From Chaetoderma sp. LZ-2023a (Eukaryota > Mollusca > Caudofoveata > Chaetodermatida > Chaetodermatidae): 64,000 nt of DNA. The stretch spans positions 24,929,214 through 24,993,213 of the forward strand of contig CM067363.1 of NCBI GenBank assembly GCA_034401795.1. The letters run 5' to 3'. Made by a program: the position numbers and the translations under genes. The notes below the pieces were generated by a model that did not search any database, was not told where the DNA came from, and saw only the letters and a program-made list of their open reading frames with translations. This document shows, one piece after another, positions 9,321 through 20,241 of this stretch (position 1 is its first letter; each line of letters begins with the position of its first letter).

Positions 9321-9547
9321 ACCATATATCAAAACCCTTGTCTTCCTGTGCAAAGACTTCATGAGATTGATAAGATATCACAGCCCAATCATAGAAAATC
9401 AATCGTGAGACCATGCCTAGAATATCGGACCCATACGAACAAACAGATATAGATCAAAACCGCCTACATGCCCACCCACCCACGCGCCTGCACGCCCGCC
9501 AATTTACTCGACCGCCCGTCCCGCTCATTCACTTGTGCACATATACA

Positions 9548-9795
<248 letters not shown>

Positions 9796-9909
9796 TGCAC
9801 AATCCCCAGTAAACCTGCCTGTCGGTACATGTACCCACCTGTCAGTTCGCTCGCTCGCTTGCTATCATTCACACACTAATTATTGGATATTCACGCTTGT
9901 ATTTTGTAG

Positions 9910-10168
9910 TTGGAACATATTGCATTTTGATGGGTAATGTAGCTGCTCGACCTTCCTTTGCTGATGCGACCAATCCCTATGTCTATTGGTTGGTCTGTGA
10001 CATTCCAGGCACTGCTATTGAGAAAGGGAGGGAACTCATACCATATGACTTTACAACGTTAACATCTGAAGAGGAGGTTCTCAGTATATGGATGTTCCGA
10101 GTTGATAATCCAGGTGCAGATTATGACATGTCTCGATTCACAAGTCAAGATTGTGGCACTGCTGACAG
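9910..10168 (+). CDS. PEBP-like gene, candidate core exon
   Basis: Acceptor TTTTGTAG at 9902-9909, donor GTGTGT at 10169. It is 259 nt: 2 bases completing a codon, 85 codons, and 2 bases left over. The product includes GTYCILMGNVAARPSFADAT, NPYVYWLVCDIPG, EKGRELIPYDF and ADYDMSRFTSQDCG. These correspond to the PEBP strand YxLIMxDPDAPS, the HWLVxNIPG segment and the late FDVxxFAxxx helix. The usual DPDAP anion-pocket motif reads GNVAARP here, so ligand binding may be altered. Phosphatidylethanolamine-binding proteins bind anionic ligands or act as kinase or protease regulators. The cellular role here is unknown. Confidence 0.75.
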
Positions 10169-10230
10169 GTGTGTTCATGTCCTGCTCGTTCTTCAGTCCA
10201 TCCATCCGTCCGTCCATCTGCCCGTTCGCC

Positions 10231-10234
10231 CGTC

Positions 10235-10272
<38 letters not shown>

Positions 10273-10273
10273 G

Positions 10274-10303
<30 letters not shown>
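10231..10303. repeat. (CTA)n trinucleotide repeat
   Basis: Near-pure CTA/CTG array in the intron just after the PEBP-like exon, directly abutting the Penelope-type fragment. Confidence 0.95.
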
Positions 10304-10304
<1 letters not shown>

Positions 10305-10324
10305 CGACGCCGACACCGTCAGCA

Positions 10325-10655
10325 CCAATAGATACCGTGATGATATCTTTTTAATCTGGCCACATACAAGAGATGGATTTACTGAATTCCTGAAAACTCT
10401 AAACACCCATGATCCTGACATTAAATTGAAAGCAACCATAAGTGATAACTCAGCCGACTTTTTGGATGTCACTGTTCACAAAGGGTCAAAATTTGATGAA
10501 TCTAGTTATTTAGACCATAAGGTATACTTTAAGCCAACAGACTCGCACCAGTTGCTTCACAAAAGGTCGAAACGATTGTTTGTGAAGCAACTGGTGCGAG
10601 TCTGTTGGCTTAAAGTATTTTTTATGGTCTAAATAATTAGATTCATCAAACTTTT
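10325..10655 (+). pseudogene. Penelope-like RT fragment ending in a self-inverted copy
   Basis: RYRDDIFLIWPHTRDG, then TLNTHDPDIKLKATISDNS, ADFLDVTVHKG and KVYFKPTDSHQLLH, matches the late RT domain of Penelope-like elements (catalytic DD in RYRDDIF). At about 10486-10563 the sequence is followed, after a loop of about 15 nt, by its own reverse complement at 10578-10655. The last coding segment therefore forms a near-perfect hairpin. 5'-truncated and non-functional. Confidence 0.75.
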
Positions 10656-10865
10656 GATGGGTTGATAAAATCGCAAATTATCAGATTTCAGAGAAACTCT
10701 ACTGACAAGAAAGCACTGGATTCGGCCTGTTCGGTACTATTTCAAGCTCTGTAGCCTATCTACTAAAAATTAAGTCTGATACATTAAGTAAGATAAACTT
10801 AGATCAATATAATAAAGTAGTAATACCAACATAAAAATTTAGGTATAATCGCCAGGCACCTGGAA

Positions 10866-11442
10866 ATGGTGAATCTAGAAAATGCAGTAAACCGTAAGTT
10901 AGAAAATTTTATTGCACATCTAAACAAATTCACTAGCTACCAAACTAAAGACAAGTTTCGATTTCAGTCAAGCCTTACTTGTGATTCTGAAAACATCATC
11001 CACCTATTAAGACGCAAACTATGTAACCAACACATTTCAGACATAAGATTAAATTAAGATACCAGTGTAGCTGCCCAATTTAATCTTCTGGGACCTTGAA
11101 ATCTTTTCCATCGAACAAACAGCTCTCGAAGACACTGAGGAAGAAACAGAAAATCACTGACTGTTTCGAGAAGTTTTCTGGATTAAATGCCTAAAAAGTA
11201 AATGGCCTTCTGGATTAAATATGGATCCAGGGCTGCCGGATACGAGACCGTTAATGTCTTTTGTCCTTACAGACAATAGAAGAAATGTAGAACTTGCTAA
11301 AATTTCCAAAGAAGAGTATGCTAACTTACAAACCAAATTACAAAAATATTTTGGTTCCCGGGCAGTTATTGCTTATAAGAAAAATCCTAGTCTCTGTAAT
11401 CTTTTAGCAAGAGCGCAACTTGCCTACGAAATAAACTTATAA
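10866..11442 (+). pseudogene. Further Penelope-like fragments (GIY-YIG-like region and RT-linker-like region)
   Basis: A frame from 10866 (NAVNRKLENFIAHLNKFTSY, later SSLTCDSENIIHLLRRKLC) resembles the Cys-containing entry into a PLE endonuclease domain. After stops come a WIKCLK-x-KWPSGLN type end and then LMSFVLTDNRRN and VIAYKKNPSLCNLLARAQL. The last two resemble the 'FVLTYNP ... AYRRPKNLRDLLVRA' linker of Penelope elements. That linker normally precedes the endonuclease, so the order is unusual. Several in-frame stops. Family assignment is moderate. Confidence 0.5.
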
Positions 11443-11575
11443 AATGTATGTTTCCAATGAACAACGAAGCCAACCGGCAACTATCCAAACGAAACAACAA
11501 ATCTCAGGTACTAAAATAAACAAGAAATCTCCTGTTTTAAGGAAGCTGAGCCAGTGCGTTTGACAATGTTATAAA

Positions 11576-11576
<1 letters not shown>

Positions 11577-11641
<65 letters not shown>
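11577..11641. repeat. (ACT)n repeat, possible 3' tail of the minus-strand LINE
   Basis: A pure trinucleotide array of about 65 bp. On the minus strand it reads (AGT)n at the downstream end of the Tx1-like LINE, where such elements often end in short tandem repeats. Confidence 0.8.
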
Positions 11642-11642
<1 letters not shown>

Positions 11643-12059
11643 TTTTTCTTTTGAAAATCCGACGCTGGTGCAGTCGGACAAACTTCACGAAGGATCGCCT
11701 TTAAAATAGGCTTGTAAGGCCCCATAAAAAATCTGCTGACATAGCAGGCTTGATTAATAGTGTATGAATAATAATAGAAATTAACATAGAAAAACAGTGA
11801 AAGCTAAAGTAGTCTATTACCATATACACAAACATGACATACCCACATAGAAAACAAACTTAATAAACAGCTGATAACATAGCATAATTCAACAAAGCCA
11901 TTACTATTTGCGCACCGTGTAGTAGTAGGCCCAAATCGCAAGCATAGTTCGCCAACAAGATGGTGAAGCGACTCATCAATAATTAACAGTAAGTTACTGC
12001 TACTCATTGACGCCATTGAGCAGATTCATGACCGGCAGGCTAGGTAGAGCATACATAGT

Positions 12060-13146
12060 TTACTGTTGCACACTGTGTAGTAGTGGGCCCAAATGGGCCC
12101 ATACAAGTTCTGCTTCTGATATTTTTAGATACCCATATTCAATTGATACTAGGCCAGTATTGCACCATACATCTTTAAATTTACTTTCTTTTCCATGTTC
12201 CACTAACCTGTAATATTCACAATTAATGCAGCTGATCAACAATGATCTCAGTATGGCTTGTATTCCTCTTTGGTGCTTGTTTCCTGTTTTTTCTCTGGCC
12301 TCTGAGCACCGATGCTTCCAGATAGCCAATTCTCCTACAGATAAAGGGGTTACTAAGAATTATTTCTCCTTGCTATTAAGTATTCGTCCGATACTTGAGC
12401 AATCTTTGAACATAATTGTTTCAGCCATTAATTTCACATATTGGGTTACAAATTTAGCAAGGAGCATATTGATATATGACCAAAGGCCTGTAGTTATGTG
12501 ACACTGAGTAAATAGATGTTCTATTGTTTCCTCCTCAGTATTATATAATAAGCACCGGTCTGTACTTGTTATTTTGCACATATAAGTCAGATAGACCCAT
12601 AGACTTCGATGAAGTAATCGCCATGCCAGGTCCGATGCTTTTCCTGGTAGACAAGGTAGATATATTGTTTTCCAGGCATTTTTCCAGTTCTTTAGCGTCC
12701 ATTTTAAATTGTTCCAATGCCTAACTGCGATAGGAGTCTTTCTCTCACTTTGCATTAGAATTCTATACCAGTCTCTCGATGGCAGGTTGTATTTTATATG
12801 ATCTGAATTAAAAACCAATGATGGTTGGAATATATCTCTGTTGCCACGTGCATTCGGTAATTTGACCCATTCACCAAGTATAGAATTCTTTTTTTTAAAC
12901 AAATACGCGTTGAGCATCAATGTGCCTCATTGATGTTGTTTTTGCTAAATTGTGCATCGTAATCCATGTACGAGATTTCAAATTTATCAAATCATGTAAA
13001 TATTGAATGCCATTTTTGGCCATAGAGGGCAAATATAATACAGCATCGCTATCACGAATCACGTCATTGCCCCAAAGACGTTGCTCTAAGGCATCTTCCC
13101 AAGAATTAGGATGTGGCGTTGATCGTATAAATTTTAACGGCTTCAA
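12060..13146 (-). pseudogene. Tx1-like LINE ORF2, C-terminal part
   Basis: Frames include SWEDALEQRLWGNDVIR, then GEWVKLPNARGNRDIFQPSL, YLPCLPGKASDLAWRLLHRS and EETIEHLFTQCHITTGLWSY. This is the typical post-RT region of Tx1/L1-clade ORF2 with the Cys/His motif before 'LW'. The end at about 12060 (AELVWAHLGPLLHSVQQ) is partly duplicated at 11804-12016. Broken by stops. Confidence 0.75.
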
Positions 13147-13199
13147 GTTGTTCTATTTATACATTTGGGATCTTCTGATGGTTATGTGGTCGTTTATTG

Positions 13200-14355
13200 C
13201 ACATAAATAAACATTCTACCTGAAATGGGTCTATGTACCATTGTAGAAGGGGCCTTGAAATATTTGACCAAGATGTGTTTATGTGAGAAACTGATTCAAG
13301 AATTTCAGCTTTGCTAAAACGTTAATCAAATGCAGGCCTCTGTCGTGCTTTTCATCGACGAAGATTGACTGCGATACTAAATGGGCCTTGTCCTCCCATG
13401 AAAATGAGAGAAGTAATGTATTGATCTTTGACTCTACCGATTTGGGCATATGGATTACAGAAGCAGTATACCACAGCCCAGATAAAATGTAATTATTAAG
13501 GACAAACGCCCGTCAAATACAGCTAGGCGATGTCGTTTCCAATTTAGTAATGCACACTTTAACCGGAATAGCCTTTTTTCCCAGTTTATTATTACAGCTT
13601 GTTCTCTACTAAAGTAAATACCCAAAATCTGTATGACATCATTTGATCAGTTAATATCCATAGCATTATCAGTTCTGTCCTTCCAAGGGCCAAAAAATAA
13701 TCCTTTAGATTTGTCTCTATTGACTTAAAGCCCTGATGCCAGTTGCAAAGCTGCTAATACTCCATTTAAAATTCTAAAATCCGTATTTTTACCTGCAAAC
13801 ACAGTCGTATCATCCGCATATTGCGAAAGCGTTAGTGACCTTTCTACGCCAAGTATACACTATTCCCTGAAAATCATTGTGTTGACTCAATATGGCCCCA
13901 ACGATTCAATAGCTATGACGAATAGAAGCGGAGACGATGAGCAACCCTGTCTGACACCTCGTTCTAACACTACAAATTCAGATAGATGATTATTTACTAA
14001 ATAGCAACTTGTTATACCGGTATATGAAACATAGACCCATTTAATAAATCTGGAACCAAAGCCAATACGGTCTTAAACAAGAAATTCCATTCACGTCTGT
14101 CAAATGCCTTCTCGTTATCAAGTGCTATTATTGCAGTCCAATCCTGTTCAACTAACTGAATAAGGTCCCGTATAAGCAATGTGTTGTTTAATATTGTTCT
14201 TCCTGGCACAGAGCAGGTTTGATCAGCATCATTGACTTCGCCTAGGACTGCGCCAAGTGTTAGTGCTAGTGCCCGAGTAATAATCTTATAGTCTACACAG
14301 TGTAGAGAGATTGGTCTATAATGCTGTACTTTGTTTCTGTCACCCCTCTTGTATA
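13200..14355 (-). pseudogene. Tx1-like LINE ORF2, reverse transcriptase part 2
   Basis: Contains YRPISLHCVDYKIITRAL, CSVPGRTILNNTLLIRD and AIIALDNEKAFDR (RT blocks up to the first catalytic Asp, in ALDNEKAFD) and, in another frame, QYADDTTVFAG at about 13800-13830, the catalytic YADD box. The frame is interrupted by stops and shifts. The left edge is the insertion point of the Tc1 element, at a TA dinucleotide. Confidence 0.8.
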
Positions 14356-15917
14356 CACTTGTGCAAAAGTTAAGCACCAGCAAAAACAATAGAACGTAGA
14401 AACATGATGTCCGTGCGTGGCGGGAAACAGCACACGTGTTCAGTTATGTAAAAGTCCAGTTTGAGGTGTAGAACATTACATACAGATTTAGGCGACAACA
14501 TTAGGAATTTTGTGTTCATGACCGTGGTTTATTTGTACAGAGAGAATTAGCTCTTGATTGTGAACCGCTATGGCAAGACGAAGGTTAAGTGATCGTGTGA
14601 AATGGCAAATCATAGGCATGCATACCACTGGTATGTCATGCAGAGAGATTGGCAGACAGCTGAACATTAACCATACTGTAATCAGTCGTTTGATTGCAAA
14701 ACATGGGCAAACTAACGAGGTGAAGGACAGGCCTAGATCTGGAAAACCGAAGAAGACTACTGCCCGTGATGATCGAGCCCTAGTACGCCTTGTTAGGAGA
14801 TCTCCATTCACCAACAGCAGAGTGTTCAGCCAGCAATGGGAAACGCGCAATAGAGTGTCAATGTCTACCGTCAAAAGGAGACTGTATGCTGCTGGCATGA
14901 AAGCTATGAGACCTGTCAGACGTCCTCTCCTCACTGCACACCACAAAGAGGAGCGTCTGAGGTGGTGCAACGAAAGAAGACACTGGAACATGAGATCCTG
15001 GAGACGGGTACACTGGTCCGATGAAAGTCGGTTCCTGCTTCATGCCACAGATGGTCGAACTCGTGTATGGAGGTCCAGACGCACGGCGTACGACCAACGT
15101 AACATCATGGAAGAAGTTCCATTTGGTGGAGGTTCCGTTATGATATGGGGGTGCATCTCATTTGATTGTAAGCTGGATCTGTTGACTGTACCTGGAAGAC
15201 TAAATGGACAAAGATATCAAGATTACATACTGGATAGAGTTGTGGTCCCTCATTTTGTAAATCATGCACCTGGAACCCACCCTATATTCATGGATGACAA
15301 CGCCCGACCACATCGTGCTAGAGCTGTGCATGAATACCTCCGCCAGAATGCCATCGAAACCCTACCATGGCCAGCAAGGAGCCCTGACATGAACCCTATT
15401 GAGCATATCTGGGACATTCTGGGAAACATGGTGAGAAGGAGGGATCCTCCTGTGCAGAACCTACAGGAATTAACAGACGCACTCCATCTTGAATGGCAAC
15501 GAATACCACAATGGCGTATCAGTCGGTTGGTGACCAGCATGAGACGTCGTGTTCAGGCCGTCATCCAGGCACAAGGTGGATATACCCGGTATTAATAATG
15601 ACAATCTCAAACTCGTGCACAGATGTTAAACTTCGTTTTCAGACACCATTAATGACAATCTAGCCACGTGTGTCAACTGTAGGGCAATAGTTGTCAGTTG
15701 TGTCAACGTAACCATATTCAGGCCTCGTTTTCAAGTTCAAACAAAAACATACAGTGTTTCCCCACCATCATAATCAGCATTCCTCTAGTTGCATTATTAC
15801 CTCTTGCACTAAGATGGATGGGTACATAAATGTTTATGCTATTGCTTTCTTCATAGCACATGAATATACCCTCGCATGTGCGTAAAAATAGGGTGGTGCT
15901 TAACTTTTGCACAGGTG
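14356..15917 (+). mobile_element. Complete Tc1-type transposon with matching TIRs
   Basis: The left end CACTTGTGC and right end CACCTGTGC (read inward on opposite strands) share the run TGTGCAAAAGTTAAGCACCA. TA dinucleotides flank both ends (14354-14355 and 15918-15919), as expected for Tc1/mariner insertion. The element is 1562 bp with one uninterrupted transposase frame on the plus strand. It splits the RT of the minus-strand Tx1-like LINE, so it inserted later. Confidence 0.9.
14570..15595 (+). CDS. Tc1-like transposase, DD34E, full length
   Basis: A 341-aa frame without stops. The N-terminus MARRRLSDRVKWQIIGMHTT and MSCREIGRQLNINHTVISRL is the paired-like helix-turn-helix, followed by a GRPR-like DRPRSGKPKK linker and a second HTH. 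The catalytic triad is Asp151 (VHWSDESRF), Asp243 (MDDNARPH) and Glu278 (MNPIEHIWD), with 34 residues between the second Asp and Glu, the classical Tc1 DD34E spacing. GGGSVMIWG is also present. Length equals the family norm. It catalyses cut-and-paste at TA sites and acts in the nucleus. It looks intact and may be functional. Confidence 0.95.
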   Translation: MARRRLSDRVKWQIIGMHTTGMSCREIGRQLNINHTVISRLIAKHGQTNEVKDRPRSGKPKKTTARDDRALVRLVRRSPFTNSRVFSQQWETRNRVSMSTVKRRLYAAGMKAMRPVRRPLLTAHHKEERLRWCNERRHWNMRSWRRVHWSDESRFLLHATDGRTRVWRSRRTAYDQRNIMEEVPFGGGSVMIWGCISFDCKLDLLTVPGRLNGQRYQDYILDRVVVPHFVNHAPGTHPIFMDDNARPHRARAVHEYLRQNAIETLPWPARSPDMNPIEHIWDILGNMVRRRDPPVQNLQELTDALHLEWQRIPQWRISRLVTSMRRRVQAVIQAQGGYTRY

Positions 15918-15929
15918 TATATATAAGCC

Positions 15930-16350
15930 CGAACTATAGGCCAACCAAATCAATCAAAATTTGTATATAAGTCGAACATATGCTTGGGCCTTCGATGGAG
16001 GTAGAGCCCCTTGCTTAAAAATTCTGGCTGCTATTTCTTCTAATACTGAACCAAATATGTGGCAGAATGCTTGATAAAATTCGACTGGAAGTCCGTCGCA
16101 TTCAGGACACTTTTCTAACTTCATACCCTTGCGGGATTATGTCAAATCATCAATTGTTATTGATTGGTCACAGCTTTCACAGCATGAATCAGGAAGTATT
16201 TGCGTTATATTAGCCACAGCATCTCTAGTTGCAACTTCCTTGCTTCCCTCAGATTTATACAATGATTTGTAAAATTCGAATACTGTTTCCATGATCTCTG
16301 CATTTGAGGACACTGATACATCATCATTAGTCTTCAGTGAGCGCATTAAG
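15930..16350 (-). pseudogene. Tx1-like LINE ORF2, reverse transcriptase part 1
   Basis: Minus-strand coding with ETVFEFYKSLYKSEGSKE and QSITIDDLT, then a frame with CDGLPVEFYQAF-type residues near 16090 ('EFYQAF...', the entry to the RT domain). It continues across the Tc1 insertion into the segment at 14355. Confidence 0.7.
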
Positions 16351-16639
16351 TTTTCTATATCTCTTGCTTTTTCCTAGTTACAAAACTAACGTGTGGGCTT
16401 TTCGCCATCGGTGTGCATTTGTGCACCCAACTTTATTTTGGCGCCATCAAACTGATATTGTTCTATTCCATTTAGTCTACCTTTTAATTTAACTAATAGT
16501 TCGTAATAATTATATTCTCCATCGTTAATTACAACGACCTCTGGGGCGCCTTTTTACGTGCTTTCCTGATCGAATACTGCCTTGAAATATATTTGAAGTC
16601 CGATTTAGCATCCTCCCACCAGTCTGTGATACATCCATA

Positions 16640-17250
16640 CGAACTTCTCTTTTTACCCCCAATCCCTCCAACAACTTTCTACACATTTGCGATAGCAACT
16701 ATCTTGTAGCAATGCTACATTGAGTTTCCAAAATCCATCTCCTCGTTTGACCAAGTCAACTATGTCTAATGTGTTGGAAAAAATATTGTGATCAGAGAAA
16801 GTTACTGGTTTTACGTTAGTCTTATACATGTAACCATTCAATTAGCGTTCGACATAGATCCTTTCCAATCTGGATGCTTTCTTACCATCGGTTGAAAACC
16901 AAGTAAAGTTCCGGCCCTCTGGATTTTCAAACCGATGTGTCTAACAAGCTTTTATATTCACAGATGTGTTTCAAAATATTATGAGATGTGTCATTGAAAT
17001 TAGACCTAGAGTTTCTGTCTTTAGCCTCATCTAATATGCAATTAAAGTCACCGCATATAATTAGGTTTTCAGGCGTTCTGTCTTGAATTATTGGGGAAAC
17101 ATCATTTAGAAATTCACGGCGCAATTGATGGAAGGTTGGCGCATAAAGGCACATCAAATTTAAACTTGTGTTTAGTACATCAATTGATACACAAATCCAT
17201 CTCCCATTTGTATCTGATGACGGGGATCTAACGTCAATATAGTTGAAATA
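16640..17250 (-). pseudogene. Tx1-like LINE ORF2, endonuclease C-terminal part
   Basis: GRWICVSIDVLNTSLNLMCL, YAPTFHQLRREF, ENLIICGDFNCILDEAKDR (GDFN motif) and, further on, PVTFSDHNIFSNTLDI (SDH motif). These are the second half of an apurinic-type endonuclease. The first half is found at 20065-19930, on the other side of an RTE-like insertion. Confidence 0.75.
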
Positions 17251-17264
17251 TGATTACTGTGTTA

Positions 17265-17700
17265 CTGTATTCTGCGGCTGTAGTAATAGAAATATCCTAC
17301 AGTTGCAATCAGTCCTTCTTCGCTTTTGCCCACTGTGTCTTGTCCTCAGCCGAAATGCTTAGCTTCCTCAGGTCCATTCTTGACTTGAGTGTACCGAGTC
17401 CTAATTCTTGAGGTCACCTCGTAGCACGCTTAGCAGATTTATTCAATCACGTCCTCTCCTGGCTTTGTATTTGCTGGCTCCTTCTTCTCCTTCTTCTTCT
17501 TCTTTTCGTTCGCTGATCATACCGCCAGTCCTATAAGTGACTATCGACATGATCATAAGCGTTAAGTGCGTGGATCCATGGTTTATTAGAGTGCGCCGTG
17601 CGGCCTGGAACCTCCATCTTCAGCACTCGAGGTTTCCGTCAGGGTTACCTCAACCTTACTTCCTTTAGTCACCTCTTACGACACGCAGAGGATACGGAAG
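17265..17700 (-). repeat. Retroposon tail sequences inside the nested insertion
   Basis: 17265-17435 repeats the sequence at 9125-9320. The segment 17530-17730 has the block CTCTTACGACACGCAG and an end CCCCACCTACAGGG, of a type I associate with retroposon 3' ends in molluscs (from memory, uncertain). No coding capacity. Confidence 0.5.
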
Positions 17701-17729
17701 GTGTATTCTAAGCCCCACCTACAGGGCAG

Positions 17730-18428
17730 TTTGCTGGCTCCGAGTAGGGCGAATTCAAAGACTCTCTGTGCTGGTATCTCTTCTGGCATCCTTAGCACAT
17801 GGCCAAACATGGACCATCTTTGCTGGGTGACTTTTACAGACAGCGGCGACGTATTGCACATCTTGTATAGTGCATCGTTGGAAATTATGCTATCTGGCCA
17901 CCAGTGTCCAGTGATGGTGCGTAAGTGTTTGCGGTGGCAGGCATCGAGTTTGTCTAGAGCTGCCTTTGGAGCTGGCCAGCTGTTACAGCTATACAGCATC
18001 AAGGATATGCAGGTTGTATTGTATAAACGTAGCCTCTTTATCAAGGGCATCTTTGATCTACGAATCCATAAATTCCAGAAGGACTGGAAAGCTATGTTCC
18101 CCATGACTCAGCGTGCAGAAATGTCAGCAGTACTGCAAAGCATTGAGCCCAGGATTTTAAATTTCCTCCATGGTTCGCCGCCACGAAGTGGGTCGTCATT
18201 TTCTATAGTTTCATGCTTTGTCGATAGGTATATGTGGGTGAACTCTGTTTTGGATTCATTCATAAAGAGATTCTCAATCATTAGTTTGCTTGCAGCTATT
18301 GGGAGAAGTTCGTCAAGGGGTTTCTTTTCCTCGTCTATGAAGTCCACATCGTGGGCATATTCCATCTCTAGCAGCATGCCTATTATTGACACTGGGTAGT
18401 TTGGTTTTGTGAAACTTTCCCCACACAA
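17730..18428 (-). pseudogene. RTE-like LINE, reverse transcriptase C-terminal half
   Basis: MEYAHDVDFIDEE is the RT catalytic box with YADD changed to YAHD. Then come KTEFTHIYLS, WRKFKILGSMLC and, in the next frame, RLRLYNTTCISLMLYSCNSW, KHLRTITGHWWPD and QRWSMFGHVLRMPEEIPAQ, the typical 3' end of RTE-type ORF2. The catalytic Asp-to-His change and a frame break make it inactive. Confidence 0.75.
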
Positions 18429-18499
18429 ATTTCAATACGGCAGCCAGGTAGCAGGTGAAAGGCACAGAATAATAGTGTGCTCCCGGCGTAGTACGGTGC

Positions 18500-19663
18500 G
18501 GTCTTCACTTTGGCCACTTTAATGGATGCGCAGCCATAACACTTTACTTTTACTACTAGACGGTCGTCAGTATACCTAGTTTGGTTGTTTTTTAGAACAC
18601 CTATGGTGCGTGTAGCGGATGATTCCATAGATTTCAATATTTTGGTTAGGGCTTCGTTTGGATCGGAGCTGACATTGATGTTAGTTATCTGCTCCCCGAC
18701 GGCTTTTTTGTATGACATTTGAGTGTCAGTGTCGCTGATGAGCTTGGGCAGGTTGTAGGTGACTCTACCATCTTTCCTGGTATGGTGTTTATATATTAGG
18801 TAGAGATTGTTCATCTGAAGGCGTGTAATGACCAGCTTATGGTCAGAATTGAGGTCTGTGCCTCCATACGAACGAGCGTTCTGGAGTAAGGGTCTTGCTT
18901 CTGTCTTGCATAGTGTGAAGTCTATTTGGTTGAAGACAGCTGTTGTAGCCTTAGACCCTTTTGGGGCTTTGCAATCAGTAATGTATCCAGTCCATGTTGT
19001 CCGTATTTGTGTCAAAAGGGTCATTGGAACTAAGGAATGCCACCAGTGCATCTCCATTGCTGTTGCGTGTGCCCTCTCCATAGGATCCCATGCATAAGCC
19101 AAGTCCTGAACTTTTGTCCGCAATTCCGAGTTTACCAAGCTTGGAGTTGAAATCTCCACACACGAACAGTTGCCATCTAGCTGGGATTGTAATGGCGGAG
19201 CTTAGTTCTGCATAGAAGGAATCTAATATTGCTGGATTGTCTTTGGCTTTTTCGGTAGTTGGGCCGTATGCATTGACAATTCGACATTTAGTGGTTGTGT
19301 GTTTCGCGTAGGTATAGCCAGGTCAATGAATGCAACGCAATCACTGACGTATCCAAAACTAATGACATGATCCAAGACCCTTGGTCCGATTACGAAGCCA
19401 AAGCCCCGGTATGTGGCCTGTTTTTGCTCCATGAGCACTAGCTTATGGCCTGTCTGTAGTTGCTGCTCTGAGTGTTTAGCTACTTTAGTCTTTTGAATGC
19501 ATACAATATCGATGTTATAGTGTTCACAGTCTGCACTTAAGGTTTGCCTCTTTGATGTTACACTCAGATCACGTACATTCCACGTAGCTATGGTAAGCTC
19601 CTGAGAAGATTGCGTTGTGCGAGGATGTCGAGCACAGTTTCTTGTTTGAAGAAAGGTAGACAT
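18500..19663 (-). pseudogene. RTE-like LINE, endonuclease half
   Basis: TIATWNVRDLS (Asn of the endonuclease), VCIQKTKVA (where the family has the catalytic Glu in QETK, here Lys), RGFGFVIGPRVLDHVISF, then after a frame break VCGDFNSKLG (GDFN) and LNSDHKLVITRL (SDH). The N-terminal RT between this part and 18428 is deleted. The insertion lies inside the endonuclease of the Tx1-like LINE. Confidence 0.75.
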
Positions 19664-19929
19664 AATCAGAGTTGCCTCTGTATGCGGATGTCAGCCCGCA
19701 ATCCTTGATGACTTAGTTTCCCAACAAAGTTGGTACTTACGGAGGAGACCGGTGTGAAGGTGTCATCTTTCTATCATCTAGAGATAGCGGGGCAGGATAA
19801 GAATGGACACTATAGCACTATTGTCTTGTGATAAAAGATAAATATCTGCCGTTTTGAAATATCTTTGAGAGATTTCCGCACCATTGTCTTTTGATAATGA
19901 ATAACAAATTTGGCGTTTTGAAATATCTT

Positions 19930-20065
19930 TTTTTTATCACTTCAGGTTTTTTAATTTTTTGTCTTTTTGTAGAAAAGCAATATCTAGATTTGCTAATTCT
20001 TCAATCAAGTGACGCTGCTTGAATTCGGTGTTTAATCCTCTGCAATTTATGGTACAGATAGTCAT
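19930..20065 (-). pseudogene. Tx1-like LINE ORF2 start (endonuclease N-terminus)
   Basis: ATG at 20065 on the minus strand, then MTICTINCRGLNTEFKQRH and LIEELANLDIAFLQKDK, the beginning of a Tx1-type endonuclease. The catalytic Glu expected after LQ (LQET) reads LQKD. The frame then runs into the RTE-like insertion. Confidence 0.75.
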
Positions 20066-20241
20066 AATTAGTCAAATGATGTTTACAACCGCGATCATTA
20101 GATTACATTGATTTGGGGATTTTAACTCGTTTCATAGACCATTTACCTAATTTTCTTTCGAAGTTAATGTTTCCTAGTTCTACTACAGACAAATAATTAT
20201 TCGTATTTGGAAATATCAGAATCACGGCGCAGTATACGATA

